Positions 24,689-36,964 of a stretch of DNA of 64,000 bases are shown here, one piece after another. Position 1 is the first letter of the stretch, and each line of letters starts with the position of its first letter. Both the position numbers and the translations under genes were made by a program. The notes under the pieces are model-generated. The model did not search any database. It worked only from the letters and a program-made list of their open reading frames with translations, and was not told the origin of the DNA. Source of the stretch: Chaenocephalus aceratus (taxonomy: Eukaryota > Chordata > Actinopteri > Perciformes > Channichthyidae); the NCBI GenBank assembly GCA_023974075.1, contig JAMFTG010000650.1, forward strand, positions 1 through 64,000, given 5' to 3'.

Positions 24689-26727
24689 GTGAGGGAAACA
24701 GACGCACCCTGAACACACCCCGTCACTTAATGCCACCGGTGGATTCAAACCTGATTTCCTGTGTTTCGACACATATGAAACAGTAGTACATATCAAGTAT
24801 TTTCCGGGTTCTTCTTCCAGTGGAAACCCCGGATCTCTCCCACAGATTCCACATGAACTCTGACAGGACGCTTTGTGCATCACAAACACACAAAGACTCA
24901 TTATAACAGACACACAACTCTCTATTTCACTTCCATTCACTTCCTCTGCCCGGATGATAATAAAACTCCCCCGTCCGTCCAGAGGGGAATAAAGGAGCTA
25001 ATGACAGCTTTGTGTTTCTGAGGACGGATACATGACTGAGTTTCTGCTCCGTTTGCTAACTGGAGGTCTCCGGTTCACTCAGGAGTCTGTAATAATGGTA
25101 TCTGTGTAATGCAGGTAGAGCAGGACGAAGAAAAGGACGGTATTTATTCATTTCTTCTACGTTATCTTCAGCTTTCTTCATATCATAGCCACCCAGGGGC
25201 GTGCACAGACATTTTGGGGGGCAGGAGCTAAATTGAGAAGAAGGGCACCTTAAAAAGAAAGTAAAACAAAAAGTGAAATATAGTCATCTAAATTATGTTT
25301 AGATTAGAAGTTACTGTTTAAGCAGGACATTACATTACATCACATTACATTACATTTAGCTGACGCGTTTATCCAAAGCGACTTACAATAAGTACATTCG
25401 ACCAGGAAGACACAACCTTGAAGAAAACAGAATCATAAAGTACATCAGGTTTCATAGAGCCAAGCATTTCAAGTGCTACTCAACTGGCTTTTAGAGAAGC
25501 CAGTCCTTTATCAGTATATAAGTGCTTTGTTAGCAGTTCTATCCTCGAGGTGGAGTCGAAAGAGATGAGTTTTCAGTCTGGAACGTGTGTGAGCTTTCTG
25601 CTGTCCTGATGTCAATGGGAGCTCATTCCACCATCTTGGAGCCAGGATAGCAAACCCACGTGTTTCTGCTGATGGGAACTTGGGTCCCCCTCGCAGCGAG
25701 GCAAACATATCGTTTTTCCATGTAGGCCTACTTGTAACTTATTTGATTTTGGTCGGTTTTGCTTTCTTTCACTCCAATGGAAAGAAAACTTTCAGTCTAA
25801 TCTCCCGACCTGATATTTTATTTTGTATTCAATCAATATATTTATAGAAAGGGAAACTGTGCCCAAACAGCAATAGATATATATTCATTTATAATTAAAA
25901 AAAATATTTAACACTAGAACCGCCAACAGGGTCAATTTGACCCAGAGCTGTTTTTCATTGTAGGTAACTTTTTTTCAATAACATATTAAAGTCTCCCAGT
26001 CCGTGACTTGTCCTGAAAGTGTGTTATGTAGCACCCTCTGTTGTTAAAAATGGTCAATATGAAGTCAGATTGAAGAAATCGGCAAAATAATTGCCATTTA
26101 TACCTATTTCCGCCAAGCGGGTCATATTGACCCCACCCCTTTTCGCACTATTGATTTTACGTGTAAACTAAACATGACGTGTTGCTATAGCAACGCCTTT
26201 TGTCTACTGCAGTTCCTTATAGATTGAGAGAGAGAGAGATAGATTGATAGTGACAGTCTGTAGTGAAGGAGCGCGCTACCACAGGACCATTTTTCTTTTT
26301 AAAGCAATACTTTTACTTTGAAAATCAATGCATTCTAATGCTGGGTCAATTTGACCCTGGTGGCGGTTTAGGTATAACAATCTCTGGCGGTTTCTAGTGT
26401 TGAATAAAACATTTTTTTTTTTTTTAAAGCACCCCATAAAAATGGCACTTTCTCTGGAGGAAGTGCCCACTTTGATGTCTATGTGTGCACGTGCCTGTAG
26501 CCACCTAAAAGCTGCTGCAAAAGTCCGCAGAAGACCCAGAATCAGCACTTTAGTAACAGGGCGGAAATAGAGGGATATGATGGATGGACATGGTTTGTAT
26601 CTGAGACCTGTAATGTATGCCTTCTGGATTGTCCCCTGAATCTGTGGGTCTATTTTAAGAGTTCCTTCATGGATCGTTGGACTTTAAGCTTCTCTCTGAC
26701 TCGGATGATTTCTTGGTGTTTCTGCAG
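24689..26727. mobile_element. vcan intron 4 with L2-like retroposon and TTAA-flanked MITE
   Basis: 24689-25325 shows nothing recognisable. 25326-25715 is an L2-like retroposon 3' end on the minus strand: minus-strand translation gives APRWWNELP and RSRLKTHLFRL, the C-terminal signature of L2/CR1-type ORF2, then a 3' tail ending in TAATG repeats. 25908-26403 is a MITE with termini CACTAGAACCGCC and CTAGAAACCGCC, TTAA on the left and TTGA on the right, and internal GGGTCAATTTGACCC palindromes; piggyBac-like. The remainder is unique sequence. Confidence 0.7.
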
Positions 26728-26902
26728 GCGTTGTTTTCCACTACCGGGCGAACAGCAGCCGCTACACGCTGGACTTCCTTTCAGCCGTGGAGGCTTGCGA
26801 ACATGCCGGCGCCACCATCGCTTCACCGGGTCAACTGCAGGCTGCTTTCGAGGACGGGTTCGACCAATGTGACGCCGGCTGGCTCTCCGACCAGACCGTC
26901 GG
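26728..26902 (+). CDS. vcan: vcan exon 5: Link module 1, first part
   Basis: A 175-bp exon (phase 1 in, phase 2 out), residues about 181-239, encoding the N-terminal half of Link 1: [17 protein letters not shown], the conserved [19 protein letters not shown] and the first cysteine in EACEHAG. The Link fold binds hyaluronan; two Link modules act together. The length equals the 175-bp exon of the lectican plan. NSS is a potential N-glycosylation site. The donor is read as GTCGG|GTGGGG. The codon split over this junction becomes GGT (Gly) where lecticans normally have Arg before Tyr-Pro-Ile. Confidence 0.92.
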
Positions 26903-27635
26903 GTGGGGGCACTAAACTACTTTACATAAACACCAGAACCCTGTGTCTTTGCAAGTCTTTGTTTTATGAGATGTTTACTGTTTTAAGTATTTTATAATAT
27001 AAAGGTGCATGGTTTTTATTCTGACACAGATACACTTCATTTGACTAATTTCTCAGAATTTGACTTTTCCCTAAAAATGTGACTTTGTTCACAACATTTG
27101 ACTTTTTTCTTCAATTTTGACTTTTTTCTCACAGAATTGACTTTTTTCACAGTTTGACTTTTTCTCAAAATTTGACTTTTTCTCAAATTTACTTTTCACT
27201 TTCTAGAAATTGCTTAAAAACAATAATAATTTAGAATCTTTGTTTAAAAATGATCACTGCACTTTAGACATTGTGTACTGGTTTAAATAAAGACATGATT
27301 AAAGTCTAAATAAGGTTTTCAGGACTTGAATATTAACCTAAATTACTTATGTGTTATTTTGTATTGGGCTGTTTTCTTAGCGACCGAATCACAGCTTAAA
27401 CTTTGATTTTCATCAAGTAAAAACATTTAAAATAAAACAACCTGTTTTCAAAGCGCATCAACTTGATTAAGGTATTTGTTTAAAGATTATATTTCCTTCT
27501 TGATTCTGCTGAGAGCACCTTTATTATTCTGTCTTGTTTATTTAAGGTTTTTAGGATTTAAACCCAGTCAGAAGTTACTCAATTATAGACTGGAGGTTGT
27601 ATGTGTTGTTTATTGTTTGTTTGTTTACTCCCAAG
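26903..27635 (+). other. vcan: vcan intron 5
   Basis: AT-rich with a degenerate run of TTTGACTTTTT-like motifs at about 27035-27200. No element or exon is recognised. It ends in TTGTTTGTTTACTCCCAAG. Confidence 0.5.
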
Positions 27636-27763
27636 TTACCCCATCGTCACGCCTCGTCCCGGCTGTGCAGGAAATCTTCTGAATCGACCCGGAGTCAGAA
27701 CATACGGCCTGAGAGAGCCGGAGGAGAAATACGACGTGTACTGCTACGTGGACAAACTACACG
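27636..27763 (+). CDS. vcan: vcan exon 6: Link module 1, second part
   Basis: A 128-bp exon (phase 2 in, phase 1 out), residues about 239-281: YPIVTPRPGCAGN, PGVRTYGLREPEEKYDVYC, YVDKLHG. It supplies the third and fourth Link 1 cysteines (PGC and VYC). The length matches the lectican plan, and PGVRTYG / YDVYCYVD is nearly versican-identical. The usual CYGD is CAGN here. There is no methionine in frame, so this exon would be missed by a simple open-frame search from ATG; it is placed by splice sites, phase and homology. Donor CACG|GTAAAG. Confidence 0.92.
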
Positions 27764-28698
27764 GTAAAGAGTACAAGTAGAGATGGAAGAAGTGCTCAGA
27801 CATTAATTTCAGTAAAAGCAGCAATACTGCAGTTACAAGTAGAAGTTATGCATGATTAGTAAATATACTAGTGTATTAGTATTGGTATCTGTAAAGTATC
27901 TATAGTTACTGAAGCTGGAGTAAAAGTATAAAGTATGTCAAAATAATTAATAAATTCAAGCATAAGAACAAACACACAAAGTGCAATAAGACGGATTAGA
28001 GAAGCAAACGTGAAGACGATGCAGCATTTTCCAACTTTCTTATATAATGTTTTAATATTTAACTTTCAAATTTTCCAAAATTTTCCAACTTTGAAAAATA
28101 TTGTGTTTATTTTTATTTTTTACTTTCTTTTTCAAAATATTCCAACATTTTCTAAGTTTTCTCCAAAAATATATTTTTTACTTTTTTACACAAGTACAAA
28201 ATCCTATTTTTATATATATATTATTGAGCTTGGTATTTTAACTTTTTTAATATGCCAAAAAGTTCCAACTTTTGTTTTACAATCTTGCTATTTCTAAATA
28301 TTCTGAAATGTTACAACTTTTTTCTCAAAGTAGTTATTTCTTTCTTTTAAACTATCAAATAGTTCTCAAAATATTCAATTTTTTTGTCAATTTAGTTTTT
28401 CAAAATATCCGGCATTATTCAACCCTTAATCAAAATACATATATTTTAATATATATGTCAATATTTTTCTAAATGTTCACACTTTTTCCAAATATTGTTT
28501 TTTTAATAAATATTTCAAATTATTTTTCAAAACATTCCTAAACGTTCTGACTTTTTCCTCAAAATACATATTTTTCTTTTAATATTTAAACTTTTTCCCA
28601 TGCAATATTCCAAAATACCAACCTCTCAAAACATCGTGTCTCTTTTACATCTCTAACTCCTAAATCTTACGTCCTAACCCTTCCTCTCCCCCCCTCAG
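27764..28698 (+). other. vcan: vcan intron 6, AT-rich low complexity
   Basis: About 28010-28640 is a degenerate series of TTTTCCAAC / TTTTCAAAATATTC motifs, a decayed simple repeat. It ends in a C-rich acceptor CCCCTCAG. Confidence 0.6.
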
Positions 28699-28995
28699 GC
28701 GAGCTCTTCTTCCCCGCCTCCCTCAGTCAGAAGCTCTCTCTGCAGGAGTCCAGACTCCACTGCCTCTCTCTCGGCTCTGTTCTGGCGTCTCCGGGTCAGC
28801 TGTTCGCCGCCTGGAGATCCGGATTCAACCGCTGTGACTACGGCTGGCTGTCGGACGGCAGCGTTCGACACCCGGTCACCGTGCCGCTGCCTCAGTGTGG
28901 GGGGGGCCAGCTGGGGGTCCGCACGCTCTACAAACACCAGAACCAGACGGGTTTCCCAGACCCCCAGGACAAGCACGGACTCTTCTGCTTTAAAG
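28699..28995 (+). CDS. vcan: vcan exon 7: Link module 2
   Basis: A 297-bp exon, phase 1 to phase 1, residues about 281-380, holding the entire second Link module. Four cysteines are in LHCLSLG, NRCDYGW, PQCGGG and LFCFK. RCDYGWLSDGSVRHPVTV and CGGGQLGVRTLY are close to versican. NQT is a potential N-glycan site. With Link 1 it forms the hyaluronan-binding unit. Donor AAAG|GTGAGAC. A copy of the last ~70 bp of this exon plus the donor occurs about 435 bp downstream. Confidence 0.94.
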
Positions 28996-30170
28996 GTGAG
29001 ACGGAAACACACACCTGGTAGTGAGTCATAGCAGAGGCGGAGTTTAAAGTGTGTCAGAAGAGTCTAGAGTATACGGCCATTCACTGATGAGCTGGTTCCA
29101 ATGAGTCCAGGCGAACCCAACAGATCACAAAGACAAATGGATCGGCTGTGGACAGTCTGATTTACGTTTTAGATGGAGTTACTACGACTATCAAATCACT
29201 AACTGCAGAATATGGATACGCACTCAAATGAAGCTATTGCTCTCCCTCCCGTAGCATCCCTTAGTCGTACGAACATTACGTGTGATCGACAGGGATGTTC
29301 CACAAATGGGCGTGGAAGGCTTTGTGAGGTTGCTAACAAGTGTCCAAATGAGACGTTGTGATTGGTCAACACCAGAACCAGACGGGTTTCCCACACCCCG
29401 AGGACAAGCACGGACTCTACTGCTTTAAGGGTGAGACAGAAACTGTTAGAAACTCCCCCTGGTCCTCGGCTGGAGCTTCAGCCTCAGGACCCGTGTGTCT
29501 GTGATCCTCTCCTGATGGAAGGAGTCATCACATACAGAGACTAGTTCCTGAGCAGTGTCCTTCACATGCTGATGTCAATGGCCAACAACAGTGCAAGTGT
29601 TCCGTAGCGAGGGTCTCAACACGACACAGTACGTTTGAGCCTTGAGAGAAAGCGAGACATTTGAAGCAAAATCCAGTAAAAATCTAGGATAGAAAAATAT
29701 GAATTTAGAACAAAAACAAACAGATTTAGTTTTGTTTCTAGGTGCTGTTTCTCTCCTAGTTTAGTGCTCCACCTTCCTGCCACCTTCCTTCCTTCCTGCA
29801 CCCATTTCATACACACAGGAAGTAGGTTGGATTGCATCTTGAAGTGACGGCGGTTTGTTCTCCCACTGGCTTTGGTCCATTAACATACCAGTTGAATTAG
29901 TTGACTTAAAGATAAGAGATAAGAAAGGACTTTATTTATCCTGAAGGAAATTGAAAAATACATGAAGACATATAACACAGCAGCATAATGATAAAACTGT
30001 ACACTAACATGCAGTAAAAAAGGGCAATTCAATAACTACAGGAAACATAGAAGGATTTCACATCATTAATGTGAAATACTTTACGTCAAAATTATGTAAA
30101 GGGAGGAATATCTGCAAACAGCTGTTTAGAGGTCCAGAGACAGGACTAACAGCAGCAGGATACACTCTGA
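28996..30170 (+). other. vcan: vcan intron 7, first part
   Basis: Apart from the duplicated exon tail, it contains a LINE-type 3' fragment at about 29914-30010 (AAAGATAAGAGATAAG, then ACTTTATTTATCC). Otherwise unremarkable. Confidence 0.5.
29368..29447 (+). pseudogene. duplicated tail of the Link 2 exon with its donor site
   Basis: About 75 bp nearly identical to 28933-29008, covering the last ~21 codons of the Link 2 exon and its splice donor (CTTTAAGG|GTGAGACAG). It stays open in the same frame and reads HQNQTGFPHPEDKHGLYCFK, with Tyr before Cys where the real exon has Phe. No acceptor or first part of the module accompanies it, so it is unlikely to work as an exon by itself. It may be a local duplication or an assembly artefact. 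Confidence 0.8.
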
Positions 30171-30199
30171 CTTTATGAGGGGAAAGTCCCGCTAACACA

Positions 30200-30358
30200 G
30201 GACCAGAGAGAGAGAGAGAGGGGGGAGAGAGATAGAGAGAGAGAGAGAGAGGAGAGAGAGAGGGAGAGAGGGAGAGAGAGAGAGAGAGAGAGGGAGGGAG
30301 AGAGGGGGTGAGAGAGAGAGAGAGAGAGAGGGAGGGAGGGAGGGGGAGAGAGAGTCCC
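30200..30358. repeat. GA-rich microsatellite
   Basis: Interrupted (GA)n with GGGAG variants. Confidence 0.95.
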
Positions 30359-30469
30359 TAATGCTGCACAGCTGGAGACAAACCAAACACACACAGACGT
30401 CATCATTAACACTGGTGTAAAGTCACTACATTGTTTTCCTACGTTAACAAGCATGAGAAGAAAAAACAC

Positions 30470-31150
30470 AAGTAAGATCTGAGTACTTCTACTTTTACTC
30501 AAGTACAAGATCTGAGTACTTCTACTTTTACTCAAGTACAAGATCTGAGTACTTCTACTTTTACTCAAGGACAAGATCTGAGTACTTCTACTTTTACTCA
30601 AGGACAAGATCTGAGTACTTCTACTTTTACTCAAGGACAAGATCTGAGTACTTCTACTTTTACTCAAGGACAAGATCTGAGTACTTCTACTTTTACTCAA
30701 GTACAAGATCTGAGTACTTCTACTTTTACTAAAGTACAAGATCTTAGTACTTCTACTTTTACTCAAGGACAAGATCTGAGTACTTCTACTTTTACTCAAG
30801 TACAAGATCTGAGTACTTCTACTTTTACTCAAGGACAATATCTGAGTACTTCTACTTTTACTCAAGGACAAGATCTGAGTACTTCTACTTTTACTCAAGT
30901 ACAAGATCTGAGTACTTCTACTTTTACTCAAGTACAAGATCTGAGTACTTCTACTTTTACTAAAGTACAAGATCTGAGTACTTCTACTTTTACTCAAGTA
31001 CAAGAGCTGGGTACTTCTAGTTTTACTCAAGTACAAGACCTGGGTACTTCTACTTTTACTCAAGTACAAGATCTGAGTACTTCTACTTTTACTCAAGTAC
31101 AAGAGCTGGGTACTTCTAGTTTTACTCAAGTACAAGACCTGGGTACTCCT
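30470..31150. repeat. 33-bp minisatellite (copy A)
   Basis: About 20 copies of a 33-bp unit with GATCTGAGTACTTCTACTTT and ACTCAAG. The same unit in opposite orientation forms the array at 39673-40345. The motif belongs to the end of a teleost hAT-type transposon (see 39673-45067). 33 is divisible by three, so the minus strand shows a spurious long frame. Confidence 0.95.
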
Positions 31151-31164
31151 TCTCCCCTGGTCAT

Positions 31165-32400
31165 TAGTGCTTTCAGTATTGTTCAGTATTGTTAGTATTG
31201 TTAGTATTGTTCAGTATCGTTAGTATTGTTCAGTATTGTCAGGATTGCTAGTATTGTTCAGTATTGTCAGTAGTGTTCAGTATTGTTCAGTATTGCTAGT
31301 ATTGTTCAGTATTGTTCAGTGTTGTTCAGTATTGTTCAGTATTGTTACTTTTGTTCAGTATTGTTCAGTATTATTCAGTATTGTTACTATTGTTCAGTAT
31401 TGTTAGTGCTGTTCAGTAGTGTTCAGTAATGCTCAGTATTGTTTAGTATTGTTCAGTATTGTCCGGTAGTGTTCAGTAGTGTTCAGTAGTGTTCAGTATT
31501 GTTCAGTATTGTTCAGTATTGTTCAGTAACATTGTTCAGTATTGTTAGTATTGTTAGTATTGTTCAGTATTGTTCAGTAACATTGTTCAGTATTGTTAGT
31601 ATTGTTCATTATTGTTAGTATTGTTCAGTATTGTTCAGTATTGTTCAGTATTGTTCAGTAACATTGGTCAGTATTGTTCAGTATTGTTCAGTATTGTTAG
31701 TATTGTTCAGTATTGTTCAGTATTGGTCAGTATTGGTCAGTACTGTTCAGTATTGTTAGTATTGTTCAGTATTGTTCAGTATTGTTAGTATTGTTCAATA
31801 TTGTTAGTATTGTTCAGTATTGTTAGTATTGTTAGTATTGTTCGGTACTGTTAGTATTGTTCGGTATTGTTAGTATTGTTCAGTATTGTTCAGTATTGTT
31901 AGTATTGTTCAGTACTGTTAGTATTGTTCGGTATTGATCAGTATTGCTAGTATTGTTCAGTATTGTTAGTATTGTTAGTATTGTTCAGTATTGTTCAGTA
32001 TTGTTAGTATTGTTCAGTATTGTTAGTATTGTTCAGTATTGTTAGTATTGTTCGGTACTGTTAGTATTGTTCAGTATTGTTCAGTATTGTTCAGTATTGT
32101 TCAGTAGTGTTCAGTATTGTTCAGTAGTGTTCGGTATTGTCCAGTATTGTTAGCATTGTTCAGTATTGTTAGTATTGTTCAGTATTGTTCAGTATTGTTC
32201 AGTAGTGTTCAGTATTGTTCAGTATTGTCCGGTAGTGTTCGGTATTGTTAGCATTGTTCAGTATTGTTAGTATTGCTCAGTATTGTTCAGTATTGTTAGT
32301 ATTGTTCAGTATTGTTCAGTATTGTTAGTATTGTTCAGTATTGTTCAGTATTGTTCAGTATTGTTCAGTATTGTTCAGTATTGTTCAGTATTGTTCAGTG
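31165..32400. repeat. 10-bp minisatellite
   Basis: More than 110 copies of TTGTTCAGTA and the 9-bp variant TTGTTAGTA, with occasional TTCGGTA or CAGTAACA. Simple tandem array in intron 7. Confidence 0.97.
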
Positions 32401-34640
32401 TGGTGTTTTGCAGATGATTTAAATGCAACAGGTTTGGCAGAAAGTGAAGGTACTCTCAGTCAGTGACAGTCTGAGGACCCACAGCTCCCCAAACACATGA
32501 GCTCACTTCTGGGCAGGGTCTTCAGGATTGAGAGCGAGCCTGGAAACACCTCCAGAGAGGGAGGGGGGGGGGGGGGGTTACATCACATATGGTTTTATGT
32601 GTTCACTTCATGTAGTTTTTACCTAAAGAGTGGATAAAGAAAACAAAAAACATGGCTTACCATGTTCCGTGAATCCAAATGGACTAAACATTTCAACATA
32701 AATCAAATCTTTCGAAAAAGTAAAAATATATTATATATATTAAATAAATACATGATAATAATAATAATAATAATTTAATGTTGATGCATGATATATAAAT
32801 GGGCTTATTTATGTGCTCCTAATGTCTAAAGTACTACCTCTTGCTTCATTTAAAAGTAGATGTTTGTTTATGTGTCGCATTTGGATTTCAGCAGGTTTAG
32901 GTTGCAAGCAAAAATGATTGGAAACATTACATTGCATTTAGCTGACGCTTTTATCCAAAGCGACTTACAATAAGTACATTCGACCAGGAAGACACAACCT
33001 TGAAGAAAAGTACATCAGGTTTCATAGAGCCAAACAATTCAAGTGCTACTCAACTGGCTTTAGATAAGCCAGTCCTTTATCAGTATATAAGTGCTTTGTT
33101 AGTATATAAGTGCTTTGTTAGTAATTCTTTGTTAGTAATTATATCGCTCAAAGTGGAGTCGAAAGAGATTAGTTTTCAGTGTGGAAGGTGTGTAAGCTTT
33201 CTGCTGTCCTGATGTCAATGGGGAGCTCATTCCACCATCTTGGAGCCAGGATAGCAAACCCACGTGTTCTTGCTGATGGGAACCCCGCTTAAGTCGAAGT
33301 ATTTGTATGCATACTCATAGTTGTTTCTTGTCCTGTATCTGTCAAAGCACAATATGTGTTCCTGAGATGAAGTGGAGAGAAGCATGACGTCAGCAGAGGC
33401 GCTCGTACTGAGGAGGGGGAAACAGAAAAGGGAACCCCGCCTAACGGCACCGTACGTAGGGAGGGAGTTAGTTTGGTCCCCCAGGACTGCATGAGGTCAG
33501 CGGCACACAGAGAGCTGTTTGTTCAGCTTCCTCTCATATGTATCCCATCATAACGAGATGTAAATCTGTGGCTGCAGAAACCAAAGCCTTATGGTCTGCT
33601 GTAAATAAAAAAAGATGCGTTCAGGATTTAGGAAGACGACTGTGAATTCAACGCTAGACAGAAATGCAATACGATATCACTTAGAATAGAAGAGAGGATT
33701 GCATTAGACAGTGGGATGGAGACCAGATGAAACCACTACGTAATTAATTAAATGCATTAATAAATAAATATATAGTTATTTACATTTGTATGCATTTTTT
33801 TTAATATATATATATTATTAAAATTATAATACATTAATTAATACAAAAACATTTTTAGAATAATATATTTTTAAATGTATACTTTTTTGTGTTTTTGTTG
33901 GCCCAATTGCACAACGGTCTGTAGGGACTTTCAACTTGGGTTCACGTCCCGATTGGACCAGTGTGGACTGGTCACTGCCAAGGTGCCCTTGAGCAAGCAA
34001 CCGAACCCCCACCGTTGTACAATAACTGCCCACTGCTCCCAGTACTATGATGGGTTAAATGCAGAGGTCCAATTTCACTGTGTGACAAAATAAAGAGGGT
34101 TTCATCCTCCAATTCTCTCCCTCTACCGATAAGTGAAATGCACAACTACGCTGAATGTATAACACGAGTCCAGCCACACTGAGACCTTGTATTAGTAACC
34201 ATGGTGACTTCATGTTTCTAAAATTAAGCTTCATTTCCTTTTAACGTCTGCAGTGTGACGGCTCCATGATTAGCATTTTCCAGATAGTGCTGGTTTATTT
34301 TCGGAATGAGTCACAACGATACTGATTCATTCTTTCAGCATTTAGTTTTGGGTATTTTTGGATGCTTTTTCTGGACCAGTATTTCAGCCAACCGGCGGCA
34401 AATGAGGTTACTTTGTTTTTGGGAATTTTCCAAAGCGCACCACAAGTTTTAGCCGAGTTCTTACCTTTTAAGGCAGCTATTTTTAAGTGACATGTAGTAA
34501 TGGCAGAAATCTGTCGAGGACATCAGATATTTGTCCCATAGTACAATCGGGATGGATTTCAAAGAGAGCTAACAGTGAAAATATAAACTACCCAAATGGA
34601 ATAAACCTCACACACGGCATCTATTGCACGTCTGTCCGTC
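32401..34640. mobile_element. vcan intron 7, middle: L2-like and SINE-like fragments
   Basis: About 32925-33285 is a second L2-like retroposon 3' end on the minus strand, colinear with 25326-25715 (TTAGCTGACGCTTTTATCC at its end). About 33895-34105 is a SINE-like piece (CTTGAGCAAGCAACCGAACC, TGATGGGTTAAATGCAGAGG) similar to 22775-22980. A G run is at about 32562-32577. The rest is unique sequence with no exon. Confidence 0.6.
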
Positions 34641-34649
34641 CTGGGAGAG

Positions 34650-35715
34650 GGATCCCTCCTCTGCTGCTCTCCCTGAGGTTTCTCCCATGTTCCTTTAAAC
34701 TGTGGGTTTTCTCCGGAAGTTTTTCCTTGTACGATGTGAGGGTCTAAGGACAGAGGGTCTAAGGACAGAGGGTCTAAGGACAGAGGGTCTGATGACAGAG
34801 GGTCTAAGGACAGAGGGTCTAAGGGCTGAGGGTCTGAGGACAGAGGGTCTAAGGACAGAGGGTCTGAGGACAGAGGGTCTAAGGACAGAGGGTCTAAGGG
34901 CAGAGGGTCTAAGGGCAGAGGGTCTAAGGGCTGAGGGTCTAAGGACAGAGGGTCTGAGGACAGAAGGTCTAAGGACAGAGGGTCTAAGGACAGAGGGTCT
35001 AAGGACAGAGGATCTAAGGACAGAGGGTCTGAGGACAGAGGGTCTGAGGACAGAGGGTCTGAGGACAGTGGGTCTAAGGACAGAGGGTCTAAGGACTGAG
35101 GGTCTAAGGACAGAGAATCTAAGGGCTGAGGGTCTAAGGACAGAGGGTCTAAGGGCTGAGGGTCTAAGGACAGAGGGTCTAAGGACAAGGGTCTACTGAG
35201 GTCTAAGGACAGAGAATCTAAGGACAGAGGTCTGAGGACAGAGGGTCTAAGGACAGAGGGTCTAAGGGCTGAGGGTCTAAGGACAGAGGATCTAAGGACA
35301 GAGGGTCTGAGGACAGAGGGTCTAAGGACAGAGGGTCTAAGGACTGAGGGTCTAAGGACAGAGAATCTAAGGGCTGAGGGTCTAAGGACAGAGGGTCTAA
35401 GGGCTGAGGGTCTAAGGACAGAGGGTCTGAGGACAGTGGGTCTAAGGACAGAGGGTTCTAAGGACTGAGGGTCTGAGGACAGAGGGTCTGAGGACAGTGG
35501 GTCTAAGGACAGAGGGTCTAAGGACTGAGGGTCTAAGGACAGAGGGTCTAAGGGCTGAGGGTCTAAGGACAGAGGGTCTGAGGACAGAGGGTGTCGTATT
35601 GTCATACTGATATTCTGTAAAACTGTGAAGTCCCACTGAGACAAATGTAACATTTGTGATATTGGGCTATAAATAAACATTGATTGATTGATTGATTGGT
35701 TGATTGGTTGATTGA
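34650..35715 (+). mobile_element. retroposon 3' tail containing a 15-bp minisatellite
   Basis: The left end (GAGGTTTCTCCCATGTTCC, TTTTTCCTTGTACGATGTGA) and right end (GTGTCGTATTG, ATATTGGGCTATAAATAAA, then ATTG repeats) form the familiar 3' end of a teleost LINE. Between them, 34736-35590 is about 57 copies of the 15-bp unit GGTCTAAGGACAGAG. The unexpanded retroposon normally has this motif once, between two GAGGGT copies. Confidence 0.75.
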
Positions 35716-36000
35716 GTAGGTGTAAAAACAAGATTTACTTTAATACAGAAGAGGTGACATCCTTTAAAGTCAATAGAATAGCAAAATGAAATAGTCTTTA
35801 ATGCTAAATTCATATAAAAATGAGAATACTACAATAACCATGAGTCTTAGCAACCACAAATGCGGGAACTCTTGAGGCATTCAAGTTCAGAAACATCATT
35901 ACAAATCAAGCATTACAGACTTTGTGTCTGAATTTCAAAAAGGTGAAAACTGCTGAGGTTTTAAACCCTCTTTCTTCTTCTCTGTTTCCTTTTCCTGCAG

Positions 36001-36927
36001 CTAAACTACCCGAACCAACGACTACAAGTCCTCCGATGATGCCCACTGAATCTACAACTGAACGCCCCAAAACCACTCCAACACCCGGACCAGCCTTCAT
36101 GCCAGAAAGAACCACTCCAACACCCGGACCAGCCTTCATGCCAGAAAGAGCTGAAATCCAAACCGAAGATCCCGTTACATATTCCAAACACACCTCCGCT
36201 CAGACTCTGGCCCCCGGGACCCCCACTCCGATGTTCATAGACTACGACGTTCCACTTTTCAACCCCAACGTATTAGAGGCGTTACCAGGTAGAGGAGACA
36301 CTTTGCCCCCCATGAAGCTGCCTCCGTTACCGACCACCCGCTTGCAGCGTCCACAACTCGATATCTCCCACGGGGGGGAGGAGGGAGGCAGAGTGGGGTC
36401 CGGCAGTGGAAGTGGGGAGGGAGGAAGCAGTGAGGGAAGCTACAGTGGGGCGATGGTGACGCCGGGACAAGGGTGGGAGGAAACCACAACGAGACCAAGT
36501 TCCCTTCTTGAAATCACCCCAGAAACCACATCAAGACCAAGTTCTCTTCCAGAAACCACATCAAGACCAAGTTCTCTTCCAGAAACCACATCAAGACCAA
36601 GTTCTCTTCCAGACATCACATCAAGACCAAGTTCTCTTCCAGACATCACATCGAGACCAAGTTCTCTTCTGGAAATCACCCCAGAAACCACCCAGAGACC
36701 ATTGCATCTTCTTCCAGAGACCCTCACCCCTGAACCAAACGTACCAGCCAGCGCCAGAGAGGGGGGTCAGCAACCCGCTGTTGTTTATAAAGAGGACGTC
36801 ACCCCAGGAACTACATCCACGTTTGAGCTCGACCATTCGCTGGCCATTCCTGTGGACAGGGAATCCTCTTCAGTCAATACGTCCATCCATCTCATCATCG
36901 TCAACATGAAGGACAGAAACCAATCAG
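36001..36927 (+). CDS. vcan: vcan exon 8: GAG-alpha-like region, first part
   Basis: A 927-bp exon (phase 1 to phase 1), residues about 381-689, a mucin-like Thr/Ser/Pro-rich segment. Two internal repeat families are visible: a 13-residue unit (TTPTPGPAFMPER, twice) and a 10-residue unit around TTSRPSSLPE (about five). Ser-Gly clusters SGSGSGEGG at about 36399 and SYSGAM are candidate chondroitin sulfate sites. The end (SVNTSIHLIIVNMKDRNQS) is less biased and looks conserved. Position after Link 2 corresponds to the GAG-alpha region, in mammals a single much larger exon used in isoforms V0 and V2. Acceptor TTTCCTGCAG, donor ATCAG|GTGAGT. Confidence 0.85.
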
Positions 36928-36964
36928 GTGAGTTCGAGGAAAACTTAATCCACTACTGTCATAC

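Noticed and set aside
24208..24726. 172-codon minus-strand frame opposite the Ig exon
   Set aside because: Shadow of the GC-rich vcan Ig exon, which has clear domain homology on the + strand.
30173..31135. 320-codon minus-strand frame of SKSRSTQIL repeats
   Set aside because: Translation of the 33-bp minisatellite and the adjoining GA repeat.
34559..35731. 390-codon minus-strand frame of SLDPL repeats, and the matching + strand frame at 56610-57368
   Set aside because: Both are translations of the 15-bp minisatellite; openness follows from a unit divisible by three.
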